A DNA stretch of 64,000 bases, from assembly GCF_029867415.1 (NCBI RefSeq), contig NW_026705452.1:186001-250000 (forward strand). The letters run 5' to 3'. The DNA comes from Vicia villosa (Eukaryota > Streptophyta > Magnoliopsida > Fabales > Fabaceae). A program made the translations under genes and the position numbers. Of this stretch, positions 44,899-57,334 are shown piece after piece. Positions within the stretch are counted from its first letter, which is position 1. The number at the start of each line of letters is the position of its first letter. The notes beneath the pieces are model-generated. The model ran no database searches. It was not told the DNA's origin and saw only the letters and a program-made list of their open reading frames with translations.

Positions 44899-45366
44899 TG
44901 ATAGAAAGTTTCGTAGCCACTCAAACTCTGACTAATAAAGATTTCCTAAACCAAAACATACACACTAATGAGCAAATCAAACAGTTGGTGACTAAAGTAG
45001 ACGCGTTGGCCACTCACATTTCCTGGACAGCCACAACCGAATCCGAAAGGACATGTTCATGCTAATATTCTGCGAAGTGGTAGAGAGATGGACGAACCAA
45101 CTGACCCTAAGCTTAAAAACCATGCTATGTTCCAAAACCCTAGTAAAACAACTGAGGAGGAAAGTGGACCCAAAGATAAATCAAGTAACCCAAAAGAGAA
45201 AGAGGACAAGGAAGGCGAGACGGAGGAAAAAGAAGCGCCATACGTACCTCCACCACCCTATAAACCACCTATCCCGTACTGTCAAAGATTCAAAAAATCT
45301 AAATGCATAGGGCAGTTTAAGAAATTTGTAGAACTTCTTAAACAATTGACCATTATAATTCCTTTT
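44899..45366 (+). pseudogene. Athila-like gag C-terminal linker, decayed and cut
   Basis: Frame-shifted pieces read FVATQTLTNKDFLNQNIHTN, EMDEPTDPKLKNHAMFQNP, an acidic Lys/Glu linker and PPYKPPIPYCQRFKKSKC followed by FKKFVELLKQLTIIIPF. This block normally precedes the Athila protease. It stops at the Ogre-like LTR at 45367. Confidence 0.78.
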
Positions 45367-48300
45367 TGTAATACGGTGAACTGACTTTAAAGAAAATTTC
45401 GCGGTAAGCAAGAGTCGCCACCGACTTTTATTTTATCCAATTTAATAGAAAGGCTAAAAGAACAGAAAAAGACCTTTTAAAAAGATTTTGAGTTCGGGGG
45501 GGTAATTTATACAAAGGGAAGGTTTAAGGCACCCTTTGCATCCATGGTTTTCCACGGGCTCTTAATTGCTTAGCTCATTTGTTTTCAAAAGTTTAGAAAT
45601 GTATAGAAAAAGCATTTGAATAAGGACTTTAGCTTGTAAATAAGCGTAGTCTTTTTGAAGGTTTTTTGATAAAAGGGCAAAAATAAATTTAAACCAGAGC
45701 AAGCAATTAGGAGGTAATTACCATTATAGTTAAAAAGTTCTTTTAGCCTTTCAGGGCTATCCATACCATAAGAGGGTAGGAAGTCCTTTTATTGGAGGTT
45801 GAAGGGTCATTGAGTTATCGTTCGCCATAAGACTGTCCCTGCCATAAAGAGGGCAGGTAGTCTAAGGAAAGGATAAAATAGTTATTTTAGGCAACCAATA
45901 AGGACACCTCAGCAATCGAAAGGGACTATCATATCATATCGTAGGCAACCTCGAGGGACTAGATCATATAACTGGAGGCAACATCGAAGGGACTTATGAT
46001 CTTCAGTAATGATAATGAACAAGAGGGGCTTGACTATTCTGTAATAAACAAGGCAACAAGGCAGCAAATAACAAGGCAACAGGCAACATGCAACAAGAGG
46101 GGTTACCCTTAAAGGTGTGTGGGTGCACAATCACGTGGTTGATTCAGATATATTATCTTATAATTAATGATTCTAAATTTGATTCAAGGTTTTCACGCCC
46201 TATTAGTACTAACCACGCAATTAAACAAATAATACAAAATCTAACTATTACAAGGCCTTGGGCGGGGGATAACATGGCCAAAAGCCCATTGATAAGGAAA
46301 ATAAAGGCAAGAAAGAACAATAATTAAATAATATTAATTTTAGGGTTACCATAAGTTTTGAGCTTTCATCGATCTCGGTTAACCCTGAGAATTAGGCACA
46401 AAAGAAGAGAAATGTTAGTGTATTACAGATTCATTGACTATTGATGGAAACCCTATTTTAATCCAAAAGGCAGAGTAAAAAATAAAATGATGTTTAAACA
46501 AAAAAAATTAGAAACGTAGCTTTTTGATCTGGTGTGGCGCGTGGCTGAAGGATCTTGGTTAACCCTGGAAATTAGGCACAGAGAAGAGAAATGTTTAGTG
46601 CATTAAAGATCGACAACCCTGATTTACCGGGATAAATCAGGGTTAGAAACCATAAGATTAAATAATTTAAAAAAAACAATAATTTAAATAACACTAAAAA
46701 TTAAAGAAAAATCGAAAGTTCGATTTGATATATTAATTAAATAATTATTGGATTAAATCCTAATTATTTAGTTAATTTAAGTATGTATGAAAATAAAAAT
46801 TGAATTTTTAGACATATAAACAATTATTAATAGAATTATGGAAAAAATCGAGTTTTCGATGAAAAATAAATAATTATAAAAATATTATGTAAAACACTAA
46901 TTGGCTAAATATATAAATAAATAAATAAAGAGAAATTAATAAAAAAGGGAAAAAGAAAAGAATATAAATAAAAAAGGATAAATGTAATAAAAAATAATTT
47001 TTTTTTGGGAAACTTAGCGGATAATCCTGTGCAGCAAGCCTTTGACAGAGCATGGTACACCCTCGCCCCCAAAAGCGTTGGATTCGTTTATCCTGGGATC
47101 TGACGGTTGCACGCTGAGGGACCATCACAATGGCGTGCGTCTTAACGCACCTGATCCATCTGTTTAAAAGAAACAGAACGCGCGCTTTTCCACCAATGAG
47201 GGAGTGCCACGCTTCATCTTCTTCACTAAAACCCCTGAAACATTAGCTACGGTTTCGCCATGGATTTGGCTCGTAGAAAATAAACCTGCACATCACAAAT
47301 CCTCATATATGCAAAATAAATTTGGCGCGACCCCATAGTTATCATCGTCCAAGCCTCACGAGATTAATGACACCTGAAATTTCACCTAATTTTACCCTAA
47401 CCGAAAAGCCCTCTTTCGAGTTTATGAACTCTAGCTATGGTGCTTACCGGTACGAGCAAGGAATCGATCAAATAAATATCCAAAATCACTCAAAACAACA
47501 TTATAAACAATTATATGCAACCAAAATGTGTTTATGCTTCATGAAACATGGTAATCGAAACAACTTAAAAGTAGTGCAAACCGTGATGATTTGGATGCGA
47601 TTCTGGGCGTGCACGACCTTGAAGAATGTCTGGAGAGCTTCAGAGATGCTTGAGGAGGGTGTTTGAGCACTTAGATCCCCTTGAATTGGCCTGCAACTCG
47701 GAATCCGAATTTGACTTGCTTTTGAAATTTTAAGGAAAATTAGGGTTCTCTTAAGCTGCCAAAAAACGTCCTTGCCATATGAACAGGTTTAGTACTTATA
47801 GAGGATTGAATTAGGGTAACAAAACTCAATCAAATCCTTTTGAATCTTAAATTGAAAGTTGATTGGACATATGATTTTAAAGTTTCTATTCTTGAGCCAA
47901 ATCTAATCTTTTCCAAACAATTAGCTCTTGCACGAATTTGATAGTGAATATTGAATATTTGTATGATTGATTATGATTGATATTGGAAGCAAATCAAATC
48001 TTCTCAATTTTTTTCAAAATATTTGAATGAAATCCAAGATTTTAATGAATAAAATTTAAATAAAATCAAATACTCATCATTTTTTCGTGGCTTTCAGATT
48101 AGAGATTCTAGATGACTTGTATAGCAAGATTGGATCTTAAAGTCATGGGCCTCTTTTCAAAAAAATCATTTGGAAGCCTTTTATTTCACATTTTTCCCTT
48201 AAAATGATCCAACTTTGACAAGGCATATCTCCTTCAGTTTTAAAGGTATGGAGGAGTTCTAGGACTTTTTAGAAACCTAAAGATGTCCTCTACAAGCCAC

Positions 48301-48969
48301 TTTGGAATATTTATTCCATTTGAAGATTTTATCTTGACGATATGGGCTTTGACAAAAAACTGCTTTTAGTTGACTTTCAAAAAGACCTATAATCTTTTGA
48401 TCCATATCTCTCAAATGAAGCATTTTTGGACCTGGCTTGTGAGAGACAAATTTGTAGAGAACTCAATTTCCTTCAAAATAAGCTTGGGATGGAAAATTTC
48501 TGATGTTCCATGTGAAAGTTATGGCTGGTCAAAGTTCAGTTGACTTTAGGTCAAAAACCCTAATTTAGAAACTTTAGGTTTTGTTGATTTCTGAACTTTC
48601 CTTGATGAATCATGATCAATCCTTGATCAAATGATGAATGATACTTCAAAATAAGGTTGTTGATAAAAAATCAGGAATTTTGACTGCACTTTGACCACAG
48701 TTGACTTTTAGGTCAAACTAGTCGACTGTTGACTTTTGAGCAATTGACTAGGCAATCCTTTGAATTAAAGCTTGTACTTTGCCATAGAGATATTTTGAAA
48801 CATCATAAGCCATATGAAATCCATTAGAGACTTTGATTCATTGATTTTCTTTAGAAAGTTCAAAACCCTAGTTCATTAAGCCCTTGTCTAGGAGAGTGTG
48901 TCTTTGAGTCTTGAGCTTTGGTATGAGCTTGAAAGGAGAAATGAGATGGGCAAATTTTGGGGTATGACA
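45367..48969 (-). repeat. Ogre-like 3' LTR
   Basis: A 3603-bp LTR with no ORF of note. Internal repetition includes a segment CGGTTAACCCTGAGAATTAG around 46371 repeated around 46552, and GGCAAC...GGGACT phrases (45890-46005). The left flank is Athila-like gag ending CTTTT; the matching duplication is lost with the 5' end. Confidence 0.8.
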
Positions 48970-49234
48970 GCTTCCCCTGTTCAATCTTTTTAAACCTGAG
49001 GATGTAGAGTGGTTTATATGCCGGTCGATATCTGAAGGTGGAAGAGGATTGAATTCTAGAGTACCCAAAAATTTGTACCATCGGGGATGGGCTTAGAGAT
49101 GCCATCCGGATGTCGGGAATGTGAAGTGGGCTTTAAGATGCCACCTGTATTGATGAGTTTTGAAAGTCATAATGAGTCGTTTGTTGGACTATATCTATAT
49201 TTGAAGTGTTGAGAAGTAGTTGTTGAATGTCAGT
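48970..49234 (-). other. Ogre-like polypurine tract and adjacent 3' region
   Basis: The polypurine tract (AACAGGGGAAGC on the minus strand) lies at about 48970-48982. The rest is non-coding sequence with short repeats of GATGCCA[T/C]C (about 49094-49145) before the tandem array. Confidence 0.7.
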
Positions 49235-49710
49235 CGTGTCAGCACCGTTCGTAGTAACTGAATTAGACTTTGGAAAAGTTGATTGTGTCTACACCGTTCG
49301 TGATGATAGAATTAGATCTTTAAAGGTCGATCATGTCAGCACCGTTCGTAGTAATTGAATTAGATCTTGGAAAGATGACCGTGTCTACACCGTTGGTGAT
49401 GATAGAATTAGATCTTTGAAGGTCGATCGTGTCAGCACCGTTCGTAGTAACTGAATTAGATCTTGGAAAGATGATCGTGTCTACACCGTTCGTGATGATA
49501 GAATTAGATCTTTGAGAGTTTCTCGTGTCAGCACCGTTCGTAGTAACTGAATTAGACTTTGAAAAGTTGATCGTGTCTACACCGTTCGTGATGGTAGAAT
49601 TAGATCTTTGAAGATTGATCGTGTCAGTACAGTTCGTAGTAACTGAATTAGATCTTGGAAAGATGACTGTGTCTATAGCGTTCGTGATGATAGAATTAGA
49701 TCTTGGAAAG
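49235..49710 (-). repeat. Dimeric 96-bp tandem repeat array
   Basis: Five copies start with TGTCAGCACCGTTCGTAGTA at about 49237, 49334, 49430, 49526 and 49622, a period of 96-97 bp. Each unit is two related 48-bp halves: one reads GTGTCAGCACCGTTCGTAG, the other GTGTCTACACCGTTCGTGATG, both continuing to GAATTAGATCTT. It lies in the 3' untranslated region of the Ogre-like element. Confidence 0.92.
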
Positions 49711-50825
49711 ATTAAGATATTGTTTATCCGCTTGTACCTGTGTCCTGAAAAACTAGAGTTAATCTTTATTCAATGTCATGATGCATGTTTTATGCGAGTC
49801 TCTCAAAATAAATGAGAAACCTGTATGTTTATCATGAAGTAATGTATGCAATGTATGGATATGTATATGATGTATGACTGACGCCGTTTGGAGTGTTTTG
49901 AGAAAATAAATCTCTGTATTGTTGTGATTTTGATGCCTGATCTTGTTTTGAAGATGCTTAGCTAGGGATTTATGATTTCTGCTTGGGGATGAAAGCGATT
50001 TGATGTACCCCGACCGGGGATAAGAGATATGAATAATCTTGTTTGGAGAAAAAAGAAGTATCGTCGAACCGGCAGTGTCAAAGATGTAAGTAACACTTCG
50101 ATGGGGGACTGAATCTCTGTTGGGAAGGGAATTTCTAATGATTACTCTGTGGGGATCCTTCCAGACTATTGACTTTGAGGGAGAACCTCTGGATTACTTA
50201 GACATTGTCTAATTGCCTTTCCTGTTTTTTACAAACATACATATATTTTGCAAAGGAAAAGATAAATGTTAGTCATGTTCATATGCATATGTTTATTCAA
50301 GATTATCATTGGATGTTTACGTATTCGAGAAAGAAACACTCAGGAGCATAGAAAAGAAAAATGACTTGTATTAAGAAAGAGCCATGAATAGGCAAAATAA
50401 TAGGAGAGCATTTGTGTGTTTTTTGAAAAGATACAAAGTAAAACAAAAGAAAAATAGCTATGTGGAAACGATCCTATTGAGTTTCAACTCTGCTATTGCC
50501 ATTATGTCTTCGAGCATCTCATCCCTTGCTTGTTGGAGAAAGATGATTGAACCGGTCCGTGCCCTTTGATGTTGCTAATAAAATTGAATAATGAGTGATC
50601 TGAACGAGACATAATTGTACGCTTAAATCCTTAATTTTTGCCTAGGCCACCCTTTCAGGTTTTCAGCCTACCAGGATACCCTTTTTTGCCCAAGCCTCCC
50701 TTTCGGGTTTTAAACTTGCCGGGTGTACATTTTTTATATATATATCCCTAAATTTTTCCCGAATCTTTTTGGTTCGCCGGGATGCCCTTACTTTTGCCTA
50801 GATACGTCGACCTAGCGGGTCTTAT
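49711..50825 (-). other. Ogre-like 3' non-coding region
   Basis: No gene. A degenerate repeat at 50637-50800 combines TTTGCC[T/C]A[A/G]GCC[A/T]CCCTTTC with GGTTTT and a GCCGGG / ACCAGGATACCC block, about 60 bp per unit. The remainder (49711-50636) is AT-rich with no clear structure. Confidence 0.6.
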
Positions 50826-51973
50826 TTATGCATAGTATTTTTTGACTATGTCTGCGTTCACAGGGTGTGGCAAGTCTTCACCATCCATAGTAGTGAGTAT
50901 CATTGCCCCTCTAGAGAATATTTTCTTGATTACGAATGGTCCTTCATATGTGGGAGTCCACTTGCCCCTAGGATCACCTTGTGGTAGGATGATTCGCTTT
51001 ATTACTAAATCACCAGTCTGGTATGCTTGTTGTTTGACTCTTTTGTTGAACGCCTTTATCATACACTTTTGATATAACTGCCCATGACAAACAGCCGCAA
51101 GCCTCTTTTCATCAATCAGGTTTATCTGGTCTAGTCGAGTCTGGATCCATTCATCTTCATCTAACTCTGCATCCTTCACGATCCTTAAAGACGAAATCTC
51201 AACTTCAATCGGTAATACCGCCTCCATGCCATAGACTAGTGAGAACGGGGTTGCCCCGGTTGAAGTACGTGCTGAAGTGCGGTAACCATGAAGAGAAAAT
51301 GGTAACATATTGTGCCAATCCTTGTAAGTCACTGTCATCTTCTGTACGATCTTTTTTATGTTCTTGTTGGCGGCCTCTACCGCGCCATTCATCTTTGGTC
51401 TATAAGGAGAAGAGTTATGGTGCTTGTATTTGAACTGCTTCCTTCTTGTTCAGTAATCATCTTGTTGTTCAGGTTGGTACCATTGTCTGTGATAATCCTT
51501 TCGGCGATGCCATACCGACAGATAAGGTTATGCTTGATGAATCAGGCCACCACATTCTTGGTAACGGCAGCAAATGAAGTAGCTTCTACCCATTTGGTGA
51601 AGTAATCAATGTCCACGAGGATGAAGAAGTGTCCATTGGAAGCGGTAGGTTTGATTTCTCCGATCATATCAATGCCTCACATTGCAAAAGGCCAAGGGGC
51701 AGTCAGAATATTCAGTGGAATTGGAGATACGTGTACTTTGTCGGCATATATCTGGCACTTGTGACAAGTTCTGGAATGCTGATGGCAGTCAGTTTCCATA
51801 GTGGACCAGTAGTAGCCCGCTCTCAGAATCTTTTTAACCATAGTGTGTCCACTAGAATGAGTTCCAAAGGTTCCGTCATGCATGTTTTCCATAATCTCTT
51901 CTGCTTCCTTCTTGTTCACACAACGAAGCAGAGTTGAATCATGATTGCGCTCGTATAGGGTACCATTGCTCAA
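50826..51973 (-). pseudogene. Ogre-like integrase (broken)
   Basis: The minus strand from 51973 reads STLLRCVNKKEAEEIMENMH, HTMVKKILRAGYYWSTMETD and CHKCQIYADKVHV (the H2C2 zinc domain). The core follows with stops (GIDMIGEIKP, FAAVTKNVVA, RIITDNGTNLNNK near 51670-51450), then NGAVEAANKNIKKI with the catalytic Glu and PFSLVYGMEAVLPIEVEIS. It ends VKKYYA. Gypsy integrase order is preserved; stops around 51676 and 51545 and a frame change near 51400 inactivate it. Confidence 0.85.
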
Positions 51974-52054
51974 GAAGAATTTGGAAGCAAACCTTCTTAA
52001 GAACTTCTTGTCATTGATAGATGCCCCTTCAGGGTATTCCTGAGCTTCAAGATA

Positions 52055-52297
52055 TCATTTTACTTCATGGAACCATGGTTTTTCTTCAACTTCGTCAGTA
52101 GTTATCTCGTAACAGTATGCCGGTTCGTCATGTCTTTCAATAATAACTATAGGAGCCTCATTGTCCCATCTGACCTTGAACATGGATGACATGGTAGCTA
52201 ATGCGTCTGCCAATTGATTCTCCTCTCGGGGAATGTGTTCAAAAGTAATTTCTTCGAAGTAAGGAGTCAAAGATAACACCAAATCCTTGTAAGGCAT
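52055..52297 (-). pseudogene. Ogre-like RNase H C-terminal end
   Basis: An 80-codon frame reads MPYKDLVLSLTPYFEEITF and IPREENQLADALATMSSMF, the end of a gypsy RNase H (ADALA motif), then a linker to integrase. The preceding RKHPNL is in frame, but beyond about 52310 the sequence is no longer recognisable as reverse transcriptase. Confidence 0.82.
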
Positions 52298-52406
52298 GAG
52301 ATTAGGATGCTTCCTTCAAGAAACTCGATAATAACATTCCTATACCATTGAATTTCAACTATCTGACTCCTCTCAAGTCATACCAGCAATTATCCAACAT
52401 GTTACA

Positions 52407-54641
52407 TGTAACACCCCATATTTTCTAATTTTAATTTAATCGGAAATTGAATTATTATTTAGAATTATTTGATATTTTCGTTGAATTAATTGGAAGAAAT
52501 ATGGAGTATGGGTCTTTGGGCCAAGTGAGGTATTTAGTAATGAGGGGGTGTTAAATGTTGAGCCCATTACTAAATTATGCCATGTTTTAATAAAACAAGA
52601 AAATAAGAGGAAATTGAAAAATAGAGGAAGAAAACCTAAGAGGGAGAGAAGAAGAACTCATGGGCAAAAGCTATTTTCGCAACCCTTTGGCAGCCTTCAC
52701 AAATCATGTCATAACTTTCTGCTCGTAACTCCAAATCAGGTAATTCTTGAAGATTCAGATTCTACATGAAATTTCCTTTGATTTGATATATTAATTCGTG
52801 TCAGGGAAGTTCTTGGTGAGGGAGATAAGCGGGTTTGAAGATTGGAGATTCTTGCTGAAAGTGATGAAAAGAGCCTTACGGGTTTGATGGAGAAGAAGGA
52901 GAAATGTCCGGATTCTTCGCTAAGGTAAGGGGGGACTCTTCCGGTTAATTTCTATTATGTGATTATGGGTAATAGGATGGATTAATGTATGATTCGATTC
53001 GATTGGGTATATTGGGATTTGATATTGTTAGGTATGTTATGATTTGGGATAATTGATGAATTTGTATAGATTGTTGGTTATTGATGTGTTGTTTTGATGT
53101 ATAATGATGTGTGATGAGAAATTCGATGTTTGTATGTCTGTATATGATGTCTGGAATCGTTTTTAGGTGAAAAGGGTGTGAAATCGCAGGTCTGTCGCAG
53201 ACCTGAGAATTGATGAAATCGCAGGTCCGCTGAGCGGAGGGGGTCCGCTGAGCGGAGGTCCCAACGTAGTTCGCTTCTGTTGGATGTCGCTAGAGGTCCG
53301 CTGAGCGGAGGTCTGGAGGATTCGTTTCTGTCGGGCTTCGCTGAGCGAACTTTGCTGTGTTGAATTTTTCTAAAACTTTAAAATAACGTATCTTTTGATC
53401 CGTGTATCCTTTCTTGGTGCCGTTTGGGACGTTGTGAAGCAAATTAAATATTTTATATGATGAATTGGTGAGATGGGCAGTGACCCGAATTATTTTTAAA
53501 ATATTATTTAATTGCTTCAGTGATATACATTGTGTGTATGTGGAATTGTGTAAACATGACAATGTTTTCGTGGGATGATGGAATGAACCGTTATTATTAT
53601 TAACGTGATAATTATATGTTATATGTGGACATGTATGGTTGAATGTAACATTGTGTGCATATGTTTTTGAATGTGACAATGTGTTGATGCGGTGATAGAT
53701 TTGTTGTGACTATTATCATGGTTGTTGTGATAATATGACGGTGATGATTGAATGATATATTTGATGTAAATATATGTGAATAATTGAATGATTGTGCAAC
53801 GTGTACATACTTATTCGGTGATGAAAATGGTGAGTTATGATGAGACGATGCGGTGCATCGGATCGGTGATGTTTTTAAGTATGGTATATGTGTACATTCA
53901 TTCATATGCATTTGATGATGGATCCCGGTGATGTTTGGATCGTTGGTGGACATATTTCCCATTGTGCGGAAATTGTGTCGGTGGGCCGTATCTCGATGAG
54001 GCGTAGATCGGTTAGGTGGATTGATTCCACGGTTTATTGGTACCACATGCATAATGTCAGTTGGTCATATGCATCTTTGTCATAACATGATTGAATTGAA
54101 TTTCAGTGTTATGTTTGGTGTCGTATTTGTTGTAATTGTTGTATTTGTTGTGATTGATGAATGATCATTGAATATCTGAATATATGACAATTTGGGTGAA
54201 TAATATATTATGATGTTTTGTTGCTTATGAATGCATAACATTGATTAATTGAGAATGAGACTCACCCTTACTTGTTGACATTTTTCAGATTGAGGAGTAG
54301 CGGCATTAGTGCTCGGTGAGGATGACTCGTAGAGTTTATCCGTTGTTTTGGGTCGTGTCGGTCATGCTCTGATCTTGTAACACTGGGGGACGATAGTTAT
54401 AGAGATTTATGAGAATTATCTATTTTATTTGGTGTTGGATTATGTTTCCATTTGGTTATGTTGATGATGTTTCTTATTCCGCTGTGATAAACATAATTGT
54501 GTTTTTGGTAAATCGTTTCCTATTAAAGCATGACTTGACCATGATTGGTTTATTTATTTTAAATAACTGTGGCACCCTTGTGTTTATGTTTTTACTCTGA
54601 TTTATTCTATTAATTTCCGCGGGGTTTAGAAGGGTGTTACA
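52407..54641 (+). mobile_element. Solo LTR of the TGTAACACCC family, + orientation
   Basis: It starts TGTAACACCCC and ends GGGTGTTACA, a perfect 10-bp inverted repeat. Flanks TTACA and ATACA differ by one base and may be the target duplication. Internal blocks (GAGACTCACCCTTAC, CGGTGAGGAT, TGGTACCACATGCAT) are shared with the LTRs at 57335 and 62368. No primer site follows it, so it is a solo LTR. It contains GC-rich palindromes at 53188-53349. ORFs within it are low-complexity and not genes. Confidence 0.78.
53188..53349 (+). repeat. GC-rich palindrome array in LTR
   Basis: AGGTCTGTCGCAGACCT (53188-53204), three copies of CCGCTGAGCGG (53227, 53245, 53298) and TTCGCTGAGCGAA (53337-53349) lie in otherwise AT-rich LTR sequence. 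Each is an inverted repeat with a one- to three-base loop. Confidence 0.88.
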
Positions 54642-57334
54642 ATACAATCCGCTTTTGCTGCACTATTTTGATTACTCATTACAATCATCATTACCAATTA
54701 GATTTCTTAGTTTTACCCAATTCCGACTCTCTTAACTCATTCGTTCAAGAATCCTTCTTTATCATACATGGTACTAATCTACCACTTAGCAATACTTACT
54801 CGCACTTAAAAACAAAGTCCTGCTTTACTTCCTCTATTTAAACATTCTAACCATCAGAACGAGTACACACAAGTAATTATAATCACACTCATCAGCCTTA
54901 ATATACCATTTCTTACAAAATAGCTCAAACTGAGTCCCGCTCTTCTCTAAGAATTAAATCAACTTCGTCCTTCATAGATTATAATTCCTCATTATATCTG
55001 GAAATCTACAATAACACCTTACAACAGTACAAAATTATTATAGCATCATATAGTATCAACTCATCGACTTAACTTCGCTCAATACATACTCGTTAACTAT
55101 GTACATCTACAATAACATACTCATCATCTCGGCAATTATTTTAAAAGAGTACTAATTCTCCGGAACGACATCCTTTCTTCCACTAGATTATAAATTCAAC
55201 ATATAGATCAATACATATTCTCTACGTAGGCTTCCGACATATTAATTCCTCACTGCCCACGAGTAGTACTCATAACACTACTCCACATCACACTTTCGTT
55301 GTGTGACTCTGATTATTCGTCTTAAGTCATCGTCCAATATATTGCACTCTTTCATTATCACTTCTTCATAAGTTCACACAACATGGTGAGTGACTATTCC
55401 CACGGTTTAATATCCATCACGACTTATACCATTAAGGTAACAAAACAAGCTTATCTTATCGATATGATTTCGTCTACTACCAACAAGAGATTAAGGGTGA
55501 TCAAGTCCTCAATTTGTTAATAGATAGTCGACAACCATATTTAAGCATAAACCGTCATTACTACATAATAGTGTCTTTTCCGAGTTTGCACTCAAACTCA
55601 TTAATATCGTCATAGCCCAATAATTCACTTTGATTCTTTACAACTCGCACACTTCCCTCTCAGTGGATCTTGTCGGTGAGGCACCAACGTCCAAACATTT
55701 TACATAATCTTCTTCATAATCACTTAGCATCACACACTTGTTAAGTACTTCCAAACTTCCTAATCATTAATATACTCGTACATTTCTATTCATCTCGTTC
55801 CAAATCAAAATCCTCATCTTAGTAAAGACCGCAACAACATTCATAACTCGTGGTTTTACTCTAAATCTCATGACATATTTCACGTCCAAATATCATTCTA
55901 CTCGGAACCTCAACAAGGTCTTCCTTTCATAGATAGGTGTCAGAAATTCTCAACAATTCTTCTTTTATACTTGTCGTTGCTTTAGCATCACCAATATGAC
56001 TTTAACCATTCTAAAGTTTATTTCACCTTCACTACTAATTCACTTCTAACTAAAATACATCGGTACTTAAATTATCTCTATGACCGAACATCTCATCAAC
56101 TTATTCATCAACAACATGTTCTACTCAACTTCGTTTCAAACAATCGCAGTAGTAGGCATTCCTATTCAACAAGCTTCACACTTCCTTAACCGACTTTGGA
56201 ATCTCTCCTCATAGAATCACCTCTAATATATTTATAACTCTCCCATAAGGTACAACATAATTTCACCTCTTCGTAGTCTCAAACAGCACATCAATCCGAC
56301 ACTCGGAACTCAAGATATGAATTTTCCAATCGTTATCCGAAAATGCAACATCGACATCATGCAACGACACTCTAAAGGATATTTCCAAAACCCCTCAAAT
56401 GGTACGCTTAATTTTTAAAATTGCTCCTCAACAAGCCTTTAATTATTCCTTCAATCCGCTCCACTCTGACGCTGACGTCTCGTGCGGTACCAACCAACAA
56501 GTCTAGTTCTAAGAACAAGTGTAACCGTAACTTCACCTCTTTCTAACATCATCCTGTCACAATTAAAGTTGTTACATCTGCTGCAACCATTTTTATAACA
56601 AATTTCACCTCATTAGCTTTCCGACGCTTCAAACGAAACTCGAATCGGATGTCTAGAACTCTAGTTATGAATTTCCGAAGTTTCATAACGATTCAACAAC
56701 TTTCCTGCGTTTTGCTTGCGGAAAGTCCACTCTGAAACTCATCCTCTTCAGATCAATCACATTCTATACAGCCCTTTATCATATCTCTTCGCTTCCAAAC
56801 ATTCTTATAACTTGAGCAACACATCCCATTGCCGAAGTTCGATTTCTGAAACATCATGACAACAATCTTCTTTGCAAACTTGCAACTGAACCTCTTCCGA
56901 GACGCAAGGCTACTCAACTAACAACTTCGCAGTCCACCAGCAGAGCTGATACATTGCAACTTTCTAATTTCCCTCTCCCACAAATAATCATCAATCATCT
57001 AATCATCCTCCTTCAAGATGCTCCAACTTAATTACCAGTCAAGTCTTAATTCTAAGTCACCTTCGATTCGGGAAACAACAACTTCAACAACGCTTGCACT
57101 GTTGCCAACAACAGCCTACTGAACCAATCATCTTACAAATGAAACATAACCAATAAGTGAAGCTTCTCCCCTACTTGTTTCAATCCAACACCAGCAACAA
57201 AACAAACAAGTACCGACAGTGATTCACTCACATGTCGCGTACCAAGGGATAAAACGCTGATAGTATACAACTGTCGCGCAACTCAACTGACTCGACAATT
57301 GGCCGGACGGACCGACCTGCTCTGATACCACTAT
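54642..57334 (-). other. Non-coding internal domain of a large retrotransposon derivative
   Basis: The 2.7 kb between the solo LTR and the primer site at 57319 has no ORF above about 70 codons in the sense (minus) direction. The base composition is even and gene-like motifs of gag or pol cannot be found. With a primer site and LTR at its right end it fits a LARD-type (LTR but non-coding) element on the minus strand. The sequence at 52310-52406 may be the same domain, separated by the solo LTR insertion. Its 3' LTR is not present in the window. Confidence 0.6.
57319..57330 (-). other. Primer binding site (tRNA-Met)
   Basis: The minus strand reads TGGTATCAGAGC, followed by AGGTC, four bases inside the LTR. 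It is a perfect initiator tRNA-Met site. Confidence 0.88.

Larger units (their letters stand above)
40607..45366 (+). mobile_element. Athila-like Ty3/gypsy, 5' part only
   Basis: An LTR (40607-43583), a gypsy primer site and a broken gag follow in order, then the sequence is cut at 45366 by an Ogre-like LTR. Gag shares NPYSNTYNPGWKNHPNF with the gag-protease element at 29187, so the two are related, but the LTR sequences differ. It entered the MULE transposase region. No downstream part is seen elsewhere in the window. Confidence 0.8.
45367..52309 (-). mobile_element. Ogre/Tat-like Ty3/gypsy, 3' part (truncated)
   Basis: On the minus strand the order is RNase H end, integrase, long 3' region with tandem repeats, polypurine tract (TTGAACAGGGGAAGC) and a 3.6-kb LTR starting TGTCATACCCCAAAATTTGCC and ending TTCACCGTATTACA. 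Large LTRs with this start are typical of legume Ogre elements (family knowledge). The gag, protease, most reverse transcriptase and the 5' LTR are absent. The right limit is approximate (52305-52330). Confidence 0.78.

Noticed and set aside
53290..54085. His/Asn-rich proteins on the minus strand and a small ORF on the plus strand
   Set aside because: These are low-complexity translations of TG- and AT-rich LTR sequence without homology or initiation context.
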